Notes under the pieces: model-generated
Seen by the model: the letters and a program-made list of their open reading frames with translations, nothing else
What the model was told of the DNA's origin: nothing
Databases searched by the model: none
Shown: piece by piece, positions 7,063-13,338 of the stretch
How positions within the stretch are numbered: position 1 is the first letter of the stretch
How the letters are laid out: each line of letters starts with the position of its first letter
NCBI GenBank assembly: GCA_014728765.1
Contig: WJLA01000070.1
Location: forward strand, 1 to 13,338
Direction: 5' to 3'
DNA from: Candidatus Peregrinibacteria bacterium
Lineage (GTDB): Bacteria > Patescibacteriota > Gracilibacteria > UBA1369
DNA length: 13,338 nt
Program-made: the position numbers and the translations under genes

Positions 7063-8077
7063 AGTTTAGTATTAAATTGGTAATTATTTCGGCCGCATCG
7101 CTTTTTTTTGGTTTTCCTTTACTTTTAATCAGTTTTTCCGCAATTTCAATAATTGAGCCTTTAAAAACATTTTCTTTGATTATTTCCACTTGATTTTCAT
7201 TAGCGAAAGCTTCGGCATTTCCGACTTGGTCACCTCTTGATCCTTTTATCAATGGTATCAGAATTGCAGGCTTTCCCAAAAACTCAATTTCCGCCAAAGA
7301 GTTTGCACCCGCCCTGGTCACAATTAAATCGGCAGCCGCATATAAATCTTTCATTTCATTTTTAACAAATTCAGCCACAAAATAGTTTTTACTGTTTAGG
7401 TTTTTGTTCACTTTTCCTTGTCCGCAAAGGTGAATGATTTCAAAATTTTTAACCAATTCATCGAAATCCTTTGCTATTAGTTCGTTAATAAATCCGGCAC
7501 CTTGGCTACCGCCCATAACTAAAATTACCGGTTTTTTCCCATCAAGTCCTGCAAATTTTAATCCTTTATCACGTTTACCATCAGCTAATTCGGCTCTAAC
7601 AGGATTTCCGGTTACAATAATTTTGTCTGATCGCAAATATTTTTTACTTTCTTTGAAAGAAACACAGATTACAGAAGCAAATTTGGCGGCAATTCTATTG
7701 GCGAGACCGGGAACCAAATCAGATTCATGTATAATTACCGGTTTTCTGGCAATCCAAGCTCCTATAGCAACCGGCAAACTAACATATCCACCCTTACAAA
7801 AAACAACTTTCGGATTAAATTTTTTTACTTTCCAAAAACTTTGCCATATTCCTATGATCGTTCTAAAAAAATCAACAAAGTTTTCCAATGAAAAATAACG
7901 TCTTAATTTTCCACATTGAATTCCTTCAAATTTTACACCATGTTCTGGAATGAGTTTTGATTCCATACCCTTTACGGAACCAATATAAAGTATTTGATGG
8001 CTCTCCAGTTTTTTAAGAAGGGATATATTTGGTATTATATGTCCTCCCGTGCCCCCTCCTGACAGAATTATTTTCAT
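7052..8077 (-). CDS. murG: MurG, lipid I to lipid II N-acetylglucosaminyltransferase
   Basis: MurG adds GlcNAc to lipid I on the inner face of the membrane, producing lipid II for peptidoglycan. The protein is 341 aa from the ATG at 8077, which gives the canonical N-terminus MKIILSGGGTGGH. An ATG 14 codons upstream would add the atypical MLPGFYFIFLNFQI and is rejected. Motifs in order are GGGTGGH (7-13), CKGGYVSLP, HESDLVPGLANR (117-128), GGSQGA (189-194), RAGANSLAEIEFLGKP (255-270) and GDQVGNA (282-288). All are expected for UDP-GlcNAc and lipid I binding. The first 65 nt overlap the end of ftsW in another frame, and the 3' end overlaps the glycosyltransferase by 11 nt. The ftsW-murG order is that of the standard division and cell-wall cluster. 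Confidence 0.97.
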   Translation of the reverse strand: MKIILSGGGTGGHIIPNISLLKKLESHQILYIGSVKGMESKLIPEHGVKFEGIQCGKLRRYFSLENFVDFFRTIIGIWQSFWKVKKFNPKVVFCKGGYVSLPVAIGAWIARKPVIIHESDLVPGLANRIAAKFASVICVSFKESKKYLRSDKIIVTGNPVRAELADGKRDKGLKFAGLDGKKPVILVMGGSQGAGFINELIAKDFDELVKNFEIIHLCGQGKVNKNLNSKNYFVAEFVKNEMKDLYAAADLIVTRAGANSLAEIEFLGKPAILIPLIKGSRGDQVGNAEAFANENQVEIIKENVFKGSIIEIAEKLIKSKGKPKKSDAAEIITNLILNYDQ

Positions 8078-9254
8078 AATCTGAAAATTTAGAAATATGA
8101 AGTAAAACCCCGGTAGCAATTAGTGTTGCAATCAAGGATGATCCGCCATAACTGACATATGGCAGTGTAATCCCTGTTACCGGCATTAATGCTAGATTTA
8201 CAGCCAGATTAACAAATGCTTGGAAAACAATCCAGGCGGTTATTCCGGCGGCAAGTAGCATTCCGAAACGACTTCTCGCTCCTTTTGCTATCAAAAAACC
8301 TCGATAGGCGATTACTGCATAAGCAATAATTACCAAGCTGCTTCTCAAATAACCCAATTCTTCGGCAGATGCCGCAAAAATAAAGTCGTCCGTCGCTTGA
8401 GGCAACCAATAAGACTTTTGAACTCCTTGAGTAAGGCCCTTGCCCCAAAAACCTCCCGATCCAATCGCAATTTTTGATTGTTCAGATTGCCAACAGTAAT
8501 CCTGACTGCAAGTCTCTCCGGTGTCCACAAAAGATAAAACTCGCTTCTGCACATGAGAAACATTGGAAATTATCAATGTACCAACGACTATTACTACGAA
8601 CGCACCGAGAGCCAAATGCTTAAGATTTGCACCGCCTACAAAATACATCACTGCGGCTATCGCTGAAATTACCAGAGTGGAACCCAAGTCCGGTTGCAAC
8701 ACCACCGGTAATATCAATAGTCCGCATATTACAACGAATGGCAAAAAACCCTCTTGAAAACTTTCTATTTGATTCTTTTTTTTATCCATCCAAGTTGCCA
8801 AATAAAAAATAAGAGCCAATTTTGCAAATTCGGTAGGTTGAATTGAAGTATTAAATATTATTAACCAAGATCTGGCGAATGTTGTGTAACTTGATCCCAT
8901 AAAAAGTACCAAAAATAACACGATAACAGTTGCCGCGAACCAAAAAATCGCTGTTTTTTTCCAAAAAATATGAGGAATTTTAGAAACAATCAAAAGCATC
9001 ACAAGCCCAATTACCAATCTTATCAAATGATTTTTGAATAACAAATAACAATCCACTTCTGCATCGCTACAATTTGGATATAAAATATCCGGAGCAGATA
9101 ATTGAATCGATTTTGGTACACCGATACTTGTAATCATTACTAATCCAAATATCAACAAAAAACCGACTGCCAACATCAAGATTGGATCCGCACTTCTTTT
9201 TTCTCCTCTTGTTTTGATTTTAGATTTTCTTTTCTTCTTTATTGCAGCGTTCAT
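8013..9254 (-). CDS. ftsW: FtsW, SEDS-family peptidoglycan polymerase
   Basis: SEDS proteins polymerise lipid II into glycan strands with a partner class B PBP; FtsW acts at the division septum. The protein is 413 aa. It has a very basic cytoplasmic start (KKKRKSKIKTRGEKR) and about ten hydrophobic segments. Conserved blocks include SWLIIFNTSIQPTEFAKLA, LQPDLGS, IAIGSGGFWGKG, ATDDFIFAASAEELGY (catalytic Asp at about 290) and MPVTGITLPYVSYGGSS. Its place directly before murG favours FtsW over RodA. Two features are odd. Two cysteine pairs lie in predicted outside loops (C62/C69 and C249/C254). The basic C-terminal tail (SVRRGHGRTYNTKYIPS) is encoded in DNA that also encodes the start of MurG. 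It is the first gene of the operon, divergent from lspA. Confidence 0.95.
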   Translation of the reverse strand: MNAAIKKKRKSKIKTRGEKRSADPILMLAVGFLLIFGLVMITSIGVPKSIQLSAPDILYPNCSDAEVDCYLLFKNHLIRLVIGLVMLLIVSKIPHIFWKKTAIFWFAATVIVLFLVLFMGSSYTTFARSWLIIFNTSIQPTEFAKLALIFYLATWMDKKKNQIESFQEGFLPFVVICGLLILPVVLQPDLGSTLVISAIAAVMYFVGGANLKHLALGAFVVIVVGTLIISNVSHVQKRVLSFVDTGETCSQDYCWQSEQSKIAIGSGGFWGKGLTQGVQKSYWLPQATDDFIFAASAEELGYLRSSLVIIAYAVIAYRGFLIAKGARSRFGMLLAAGITAWIVFQAFVNLAVNLALMPVTGITLPYVSYGGSSLIATLIATGVLLHISKFSDYENNSVRRGHGRTYNTKYIPS

Positions 9255-9277
9255 TTATGCTTTAATTAAGCCAACTG

Positions 9278-9306
9278 ATACTAACAAAAGCCTGCTTGAA
9301 AAGCAA
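9278..9306 (-). promoter_or_regulatory. Candidate promoter for the ftsW operon
   Basis: On the minus strand TTGCTT (9301-9306) and TAGTAT (9278-9283) are 17 bp apart. The boxes are only moderate matches. The distance from the -10 box to the start codon (23 nt) agrees with the lexA, MscS and 143-aa gene promoters, which supports it. Confidence 0.45.
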
Positions 9307-9324
9307 GCTGCCAAAAGCTAAATT
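9296..9324 (+). promoter_or_regulatory. Candidate promoter for lspA
   Basis: TTGAAA (9296-9301) and TAAATT (9319-9324) are 17 bp apart. Only six bases separate the -10 box from the ATG, so transcription would begin at or next to the start codon, giving a leaderless message. The -35 box shares base 9301 with the opposing ftsW -35 box. A small inverted repeat (GCTTG, 5 nt, CAAGC at 9294-9308) covers both -35 elements. Confidence 0.45.
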
Positions 9325-9330
9325 GATTTT

Positions 9331-9783
9331 ATGAAAAAACTACTCAAATATTTTATTATTTTTGATATCGCGCTTGTAGGTATAGTTATAGACTTTTTGA
9401 TTAAGCGCATGGCTATTCAAAATTTGACTGACCCAATTATCTTTACAGATTGGCTTAAACTTGTTTTTGTAAAAAACTTCGGTATAGCATTCGGCCTTCC
9501 TTTTGGTGGTGTATGGCTTATTTTGACTAATATTGTTTTATTATTGGCATTGATCATTTACTTCAGTTATAAACTGAATTTAAACAAGCCATTGACTCAA
9601 ATAATCATTGGATTGTTGATTGCGGGGGCTCTGGGAAATCTGATAGACAGACTAATTTACGGATATGTAGTTGATTATATTTCAATAGGATGGTGGCCCG
9701 TCTTTAATTTGGCAGATGCTTTTATCACTTTATCGGTCTTTCTAATTATAGTTTTTTATGATAAAATGAAAGAAACAAATTGA
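9331..9783 (+). CDS. lspA: Lipoprotein signal peptidase (signal peptidase II)
   Basis: LspA is the aspartic protease that removes signal peptides from lipid-modified prolipoproteins within the membrane. The protein is 150 aa, slightly short of typical, with four hydrophobic segments (about 7-24, 58-80, 88-105 and 128-144). Diagnostic motifs are NFGIAFG (49-55), GNLIDRLIYGYVVDYI (102-117) and FNLADAF (125-131). These contain the two catalytic aspartates, Asp115 and Asp129, and the conserved Asn103 and Asp106. It is the first gene of the plus-strand group, divergent from ftsW, and ends with TGA as a true stop. The next gene starts 27 nt later and is probably co-transcribed. No ribosome-binding site precedes it. 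Confidence 0.96.
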   Translation: MKKLLKYFIIFDIALVGIVIDFLIKRMAIQNLTDPIIFTDWLKLVFVKNFGIAFGLPFGGVWLILTNIVLLLALIIYFSYKLNLNKPLTQIIIGLLIAGALGNLIDRLIYGYVVDYISIGWWPVFNLADAFITLSVFLIIVFYDKMKETN

Positions 9784-9810
9784 TCTGAAAACTCGCAAAA
9801 AAACAAAAAA

Positions 9811-10692
9811 ATGCAACAATATCAAAACATTCAAAACAATCCTCCGCAAAACCCTCAAAATTTTTACTCCAATCAATCACCGGAAAATAATTCTAATCAA
9901 CAATATGATTCCGCACAAGCGGGTCCGAGAAGAATTTCTTTTTTCACTCTTGTTGCAAAAACATTTTTGGGCTTCCTAGGAGGAACGGCAGGCGCTTTTG
10001 TTCTACTTGCTGTGTTTTTATTGGCTTCTGCAATTTTACAGCCTGTTTTAATGCCCGGTGCTGTTGAGTCGGATCAAATTAATCCGATTTTTATGGTGGT
10101 CATGATGGGTATGATTTTTTCAGCAACTTTAATCTCCAGCCTATTGTCTCCATTTTTAATACAATTGACTGAAAGAGAAAGATATCCAAAAATTTCATCA
10201 TCCATTTATCAGATTTTTATAATCAATATAGTTATTTTTGCCTTTACCGCACCGATTTATTTGACAACTAACGTTACCAATTTGGAAATAACCGCTTATG
10301 CCGCGGGACTACAAATTGTTTTGGTATCAACGGCCAGTTCATTAATCATGGAAATCGTTAATGATCAAAAATATCCACTTTTAGGAGTCTATTCAGCTAT
10401 TACAGCTATTCTCGTTGCTACTGCGATATGTTTGTTTTTATTTCAATTGATGCAAAGCACTACTATTCTGCTTTTTGCGGTTTTGCCAATAATTTGGATG
10501 ACTATTGGCTTTTTTCAAGCCGCACTTCCTATGTTTTATTATTGGTATTACAGCAATTGGGGAATAGATTTTCTCGCTGCAGGAACCACCTATGGTTCGG
10601 ACTATGCTGAAACTCAAAACTATCAAAATCAAGAAGCTGAAGAACAGCAATATGATGAAGATCAAGATGGTGCTGATTTTCTGAAAAGTTGA
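9811..10692 (+). CDS. Six-helix membrane protein of unknown function with disordered tails
   Basis: I do not recognise this 293-aa protein as a named family. Residues 1-38 are Gln/Asn/Pro-rich and look disordered (for example NIQNNPPQNPQNFYSNQSPE). Six hydrophobic stretches follow, at about 53-77, 93-117, 131-150, 159-181, 190-213 and 217-241. After the last helix comes an aromatic patch, FYYWYYSNWGIDFLAAGTTYG, and a very acidic tail with Glu, Asp and Gln ending GADFLKS. No catalytic motif, signal peptide or cysteine pattern stands out; the single Cys (207) lies in a helix. The gap to lspA is 27 nt without a visible promoter, so it is likely translated from the lspA message. It could be a small transporter-like or envelope-organising protein, but nothing in the sequence decides this. 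Confidence 0.85.
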   Translation: MQQYQNIQNNPPQNPQNFYSNQSPENNSNQQYDSAQAGPRRISFFTLVAKTFLGFLGGTAGAFVLLAVFLLASAILQPVLMPGAVESDQINPIFMVVMMGMIFSATLISSLLSPFLIQLTERERYPKISSSIYQIFIINIVIFAFTAPIYLTTNVTNLEITAYAAGLQIVLVSTASSLIMEIVNDQKYPLLGVYSAITAILVATAICLFLFQLMQSTTILLFAVLPIIWMTIGFFQAALPMFYYWYYSNWGIDFLAAGTTYGSDYAETQNYQNQEAEEQQYDEDQDGADFLKS

Positions 10693-10721
10693 TTGATAAC
10701 GCAGACATAATATTAAATAAT
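10693..10721 (+). promoter_or_regulatory. Promoter for the 143-aa gene
   Basis: TTGATA (10693-10698) and AATAAT (10716-10721) are 17 bp apart, each five of six to consensus. The -35 box begins directly after the stop codon of the membrane protein. The 22-nt gap to the ATG equals that of lexA. Confidence 0.6.
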
Positions 10722-10743
10722 ATTTTGTCCGTTTAAAAATTAT

Positions 10744-11175
10744 ATGGTTGAAGAAAATAAATTTTACCTACTTGCTGAAGACATTAAAGATATGTCTCAG
10801 CATATTGAAACACTTTCCAACGAAGATTCACTAAAATACATCTCCGATTTGTATTGTCGCTGGATTGAAAATAACATCATCAGCTTAACAAGAAAATCAC
10901 TTGATTCAGATTCCAGAGAATCATGGGCGATAGGCGAAAACGAAAGAAGAAAAATTTTCGTAACATTGCGAAATCGATTGAATTATATCATATTCAGGGA
11001 CGATAGAACGAAAAATGATACTTTTAAAAACCTTGATGCGATTGAATCTACCGTATCAAAGCTATACATTGAAAGAACAGAAAACAAAGAATTTCAAAAC
11101 ATTAATGAAATTAAACTTAAATCTCGTAGAGCAATCAATCAAATCCGGTTTTTAATCGAAATTATTATTGAATAG
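10744..11175 (+). CDS. Soluble helical protein of unknown function (143 aa)
   Basis: I do not recognise this protein. It is 143 aa with no membrane segment or signal peptide, rich in charged residues, and predicted largely helical. Visible landmarks are an acidic N-terminal helix (AEDIKDMSQHIETL), an aromatic/Cys patch (YISDLYCRWIENNI), a central ESWAIGENERRKIFVTLRNR segment, and a basic C-terminal helix ending INQIRFLIEIIIE. The pattern suggests a small helical bundle, perhaps protein-binding. It has its own promoter and a strong terminator, so it forms a transcription unit of its own, convergent with the SPFH gene. That arrangement supports it being a real expressed gene. Its codon style and AT content look like its neighbours, with no sign of recent transfer. 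Confidence 0.85.
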   Translation: MVEENKFYLLAEDIKDMSQHIETLSNEDSLKYISDLYCRWIENNIISLTRKSLDSDSRESWAIGENERRKIFVTLRNRLNYIIFRDDRTKNDTFKNLDAIESTVSKLYIERTENKEFQNINEIKLKSRRAINQIRFLIEIIIE

Positions 11176-11177
11176 TA

Positions 11178-11209
11178 AAAAAGCTACTTAAGTTATCAAG
11201 TAGCTTTTT
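11178..11209. terminator. Bidirectional intrinsic terminator
   Basis: A perfect 12-bp inverted repeat (AAAAAGCTACTT, 8-nt loop, AAGTAGCTTTTT) lies between two convergent genes. With A-run and T-run at the two ends it can terminate the 143-aa gene on the plus strand and the SPFH gene on the minus strand. It begins two bases after the plus-strand stop codon and ends 22 bases before the end of the SPFH gene. Confidence 0.92.
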
Positions 11210-11231
11210 ATATCTGAATATTGAAGTGCTT

Positions 11232-11993
11232 TTATTTATGCTTATCTGCCATTTCTTTGATTGATTCAACTGCTCTTAAAACCTCAATCGGCATCATCCA
11301 AATTGTTGTATTGGATTGATCTGACGAAAGATCATTGATGGCCTGCAAAGTTCTCATATGAAGAGCACCGGGAGCAGTATTCAGAAGGTCAGCTGCTTCA
11401 CGTACATTTTGCGCTGATTGGATTTCTCCTTCTGATCTTATGATTTGAGCTCTTTTTTCTCTTTCCGCCTCAGCTTCTTTGGCAATAGTTCTCTTTAGAT
11501 CCGCTGGAATCAAAATATCCTTCAAATCAACGCTATCAACTTTTATTCCCCAAGGATCAGTGGTTTTATCAACAATTTCCTGAATTTTGTTTGAAAGATC
11601 TTCTCTATTTTTTAATAGCTCATCAAGGCTTACTTCACCTACCAAATTTCTCATCGTCACCTGTGCCAGCTGACTTACCGCATAATAAAAGTTTTCCACA
11701 TCCAAAACCGCCTTTTCCGGATTCATTACACGATAATAAATTACTGCATTGATACCGACCGGAATATTATCCTTTGTTATAGCCTCTTGCTCTGGCACAT
11801 CTACGGTTTTGATACGAATATCAACCTTTTTCATGGTTTGAAAGATTGGAATGATCAATCTCCATCCGGGCATTTTAGTACTTGAATATTTACCCATAGT
11901 TAAAACAATACCTCTTTCATATTGATTAACCTGTCTTATAAAAGAAAGTATTAAAATTATACCTATTACACCTATAATAATTATTGGACCCAT
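11232..11993 (-). CDS. Stomatin-like SPFH (slipin) membrane protein
   Basis: SPFH/stomatin proteins form large membrane-bound oligomers that organise membrane domains and associate with proteases or channels. From the ATG at 11993 the product is 253 aa: one N-terminal membrane helix (3-19), then QVNQYERGIVLTMGKY, PGWRLIIPIFQTMKKVDIR and DNIPVGINAVIYYRV. Next come a Glu/Lys/Ala-rich coiled-coil with AKEAEAEREKRAQIIRSEGE (171-190) and a C-terminal LLNTAPGALHMRTLQAINDLS with TTIWMMPIE. This is typical of slipins. The open frame extends 63 codons upstream to 12182, but that part would overlap the divergent MscS gene and does not resemble the family, so the later start is chosen. No NfeD partner lies beside it. 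It is divergent from a mechanosensitive channel. Confidence 0.95.
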   Translation of the reverse strand: MGPIIIIGVIGIILILSFIRQVNQYERGIVLTMGKYSSTKMPGWRLIIPIFQTMKKVDIRIKTVDVPEQEAITKDNIPVGINAVIYYRVMNPEKAVLDVENFYYAVSQLAQVTMRNLVGEVSLDELLKNREDLSNKIQEIVDKTTDPWGIKVDSVDLKDILIPADLKRTIAKEAEAEREKRAQIIRSEGEIQSAQNVREAADLLNTAPGALHMRTLQAINDLSSDQSNTTIWMMPIEVLRAVESIKEMADKHK

Positions 11994-12057
11994 GTGTATT
12001 GTGTTAAATGTTATTCTTATTATTGCCCATGCTTTTACAAAGATAAAACAAATACAA

Positions 12058-12086
12058 TTGATAAAACTGGCAAAATTTGTTATAAT
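12058..12086 (+). promoter_or_regulatory. Strong promoter for the MscS-type channel gene
   Basis: TTGATA (12058-12063) and a perfect TATAAT (12081-12086) are 17 bp apart, with an extended -10 TG at 12078-12079. Predicted transcription starts near 12093, about 19 nt before the GTG start codon. This is the best promoter in the window. Confidence 0.8.
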
Positions 12087-12111
12087 ATCAAGATATATTT
12101 GAAAACAAACA

Positions 12112-13338
12112 GTGAGTTTATTCGATAAAATCATCAATATACCCATAGCTAACGCGCAAATAACCTCTGGAGTGTCAAACACCTCTCAGCAGGTTGCTGA
12201 TGGAACAGAAAACCAAATCGCAGAAATAGTTTCATACATCATCACTCAAATTCCTCTTTATATTACTGCAATTGTTATTCTGGGTGTCACTTTTGTTGTT
12301 GCGAAAATTGCCAGAGGCATTGTTGAGAATAAGCTTGCGGAACAAGGTTATGATGAAGAAAACAAAGAACTGCAAATCATAGCGGGCAGGGGAGCGAATA
12401 TAATAGTTTTAACTATCGGTATTACCGCTTCTTTAAGTCTTGTAGGTATAGATCTTGCGCCTATCGTGGCAGCCGGTGCCTTTGGTATTGGTTTCGCCAT
12501 GAAAGATTTGATTATGAATTTGATTGCGGGAATGATGATTTTGGGTGCAAAGCATTTTAAAATTGGAGATAGTATCAAAATCAACGGAACTGTTGGTAAA
12601 GTAGTGGAAATACAAACAAGAGCAACAATTATCAAATCATTTGACGGCACCAAAGTAATTGTTCCAAATGCTGAATTGTTTAAAAACAAAGTTATTAATT
12701 TATGGGGAAATCCATATAGAAAAATCAAAATGGTGGTTGGAGTTGAGTATCATACTGATCTTAACTTGGCTATTAGTTGTATTAAAAAAGCAATTTCACA
12801 AATTGAATATGTAGTTGAAAGTCCTAGCCCTAAAATCCGACTTGCTGCTTGGAGTGATTCTTCAATAGACATCAGAATATCCGTCTGGGTTGATTCAGAA
12901 ACAAAAAAATACGGTCCAACCAAACATAAATTGATTTCTTATGTAACTGAAGAATTTAGAAATCATGGTGTAAGTTTTGCATTTCCAAGCCGAACCATTT
13001 ATCAAGCTGAAGAAAATTTACCCAAACAACAAGGTGGATATCTTGCAGAAAATGTATTTGAAGATTTAAACAAATTTAGAGATGACGGCAATGATGATGA
13101 AACAGTTGAAAATGCAATGAACCAAATGGAACAACCAAAAAACATTAATTCAAATCAAACAAATCAGGTTGTGGCACAAAACCAATCTAATCCCGCTACA
13201 AAGGAAAATTTACCTTCAGTCAATCCTCTTCAAACAATCAATTCCGGTGGAGCGGGATGGCTTCAAGAGGCTTATCAAAAAAAACAAAACCAAAACGAAA
13301 ACCCCGCAACCCCTTCAAACCCCGCAACCCCTTCAAAC
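12112..13338 (+). CDS. MscS-family mechanosensitive ion channel (C-terminus cut off by window edge)
   Basis: MscS channels open under membrane tension and release solutes during osmotic downshock. The frame is open from GTG at 12112 to the right edge (409 codons). An in-frame TGA at 12100-12102 excludes an upstream start and no ATG fits, so GTG (MSLFDKIINIP) is preferred; it lies 25 nt after a perfect -10 box. Hydrophobic segments lie at about 44-66 and 91-113. The Gly/Ala-rich pore helix (IVAAGAFGIGFAMKDLIMNL, 118-137) is followed by the MscS beta domain (FKIGDSIKINGTVGKVVEI, then GTKVIVPNAEL). From about residue 300 the protein turns hydrophilic and rich in Asn, Gln and Pro. That is longer than a typical small MscS and ends in a repeated NPATPS motif. 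It is divergent from the SPFH gene. Confidence 0.95.
   Translation, partial: MSLFDKIINIPIANAQITSGVSNTSQQVADGTENQIAEIVSYIITQIPLYITAIVILGVTFVVAKIARGIVENKLAEQGYDEENKELQIIAGRGANIIVLTIGITASLSLVGIDLAPIVAAGAFGIGFAMKDLIMNLIAGMMILGAKHFKIGDSIKINGTVGKVVEIQTRATIIKSFDGTKVIVPNAELFKNKVINLWGNPYRKIKMVVGVEYHTDLNLAISCIKKAISQIEYVVESPSPKIRLAAWSDSSIDIRISVWVDSETKKYGPTKHKLISYVTEEFRNHGVSFAFPSRTIYQAEENLPKQQGGYLAENVFEDLNKFRDDGNDDETVENAMNQMEQPKNINSNQTNQVVAQNQSNPATKENLPSVNPLQTINSGGAGWLQEAYQKKQNQNENPATPSNPATPSN
13303..13338 (+). repeat. Two exact 18-bp tandem repeats at the window end
   Basis: The unit CCCGCAACCCCTTCAAAC occurs twice in perfect tandem (13303-13320 and 13321-13338), encoding repeats of Asn-Pro-Ala-Thr-Pro-Ser in the MscS tail. 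The window ends exactly at the end of the second copy, so the array may continue. Confidence 0.9.

Noticed and set aside
8078..8119. Upstream ATG for murG adding 14 residues
   Set aside because: MurG typically starts directly with MKIILSGGGTGGH; the added hydrophobic residues are coded inside ftsW and do not resemble the family.
9331..10692. Recoded TGA as in Gracilibacteria/Absconditabacteria
   Set aside because: TGA ends lspA and the next gene at sensible positions, and no recognised gene is interrupted by in-frame TGA.
11994..12050. Promoter for the SPFH gene
   Set aside because: The best pair on the minus strand (TTGTAA, 16 bp, AAGAAT) is too poor to annotate in DNA this AT-rich, although some promoter must exist here.
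11994..12182. 63-codon N-terminal extension of the SPFH gene
   Set aside because: It would run antisense through the MscS promoter and start region and resembles no slipin N-terminus. The ATG at 11993 gives the expected membrane helix.
1..13338. Bacteroidota origin suggested by lack of Shine-Dalgarno sites
   Set aside because: The promoters are standard TTGAxx/TATAAT types rather than the TAnnTTTG type of Bacteroidota, and gene content does not favour that group.
1..13338. CRISPR arrays, tRNA/rRNA genes, insertion sequences, toxin-antitoxin or defence genes
   Set aside because: I looked for spaced direct repeats, cloverleaf-like segments, transposase motifs and terminal inverted repeats on both strands and saw none.

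Overview
This AT-rich window reads as an ordinary stretch of bacterial chromosome, with DNA repair and cell-envelope genes and no mobile elements, tRNA, rRNA or CRISPR. The likely source is a member of the Patescibacteria/CPR. Three things point there: the style of the FtsW, MurG and LspA proteins; several short unrecognised proteins; and no Shine-Dalgarno-like sequence before any start. The promoters I can see are sigma70-like (TTGAxx, 17 bp, TATAAT-like). That argues against Bacteroidota, the other large group that largely does without Shine-Dalgarno sites. TGA is used as a normal stop (lspA and the next gene), so the recoded Gracilibacteria/Absconditabacteria are unlikely. The lineage call is an inference.

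Region 1 (1-5326, all minus strand) is a DNA-repair block. lexA lies upstream, with a good promoter whose 17-bp spacer is filled by a perfect inverted repeat, probably the LexA operator. Behind lexA come a 3' hairpin, two small and very basic reading frames (50 and 67 aa) and an intrinsic terminator. Then follow mutS and mutL, which overlap by 17 nt; mutL runs off the left edge. MutL carries the DQHA(X2)E(X4)E endonuclease motif, so mismatch repair here is probably of the MutH-independent type.

Region 2 (5372-9254, minus strand) is a cell-wall operon in the order ftsW, murG, a GT4-family glycosyltransferase, and a divergent LemA-family membrane protein. FtsW polymerises and MurG completes the lipid II precursor of peptidoglycan. 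The coding regions are packed tightly: ftsW and murG overlap by 65 nt, murG and the glycosyltransferase by 11 nt, and lemA follows 17 nt later.

Region 3 (9255-11209, plus strand) starts from a 76-bp divergent intergenic region whose two candidate promoters overlap at their -35 boxes. It contains lspA (lipoprotein signal peptidase, possibly leaderless), a six-helix membrane protein with disordered tails that I do not recognise, and, from its own promoter, a 143-aa soluble protein I do not recognise. A strong bidirectional terminator closes it.

Region 4 (11232-13338) holds a stomatin/SPFH protein on the minus strand, divergent from an MscS-type mechanosensitive channel on the plus strand. The channel has a strong promoter and a long Asn/Gln/Pro-rich tail. 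It runs off the right edge inside an exact 18-bp tandem repeat, which may mark an assembly end.

The points most worth following up are the lexA operator, the small basic genes behind lexA, the long ftsW/murG overlap and the cysteine pairs in FtsW. I see no clear evidence of a new multi-gene defence or biosynthetic system.
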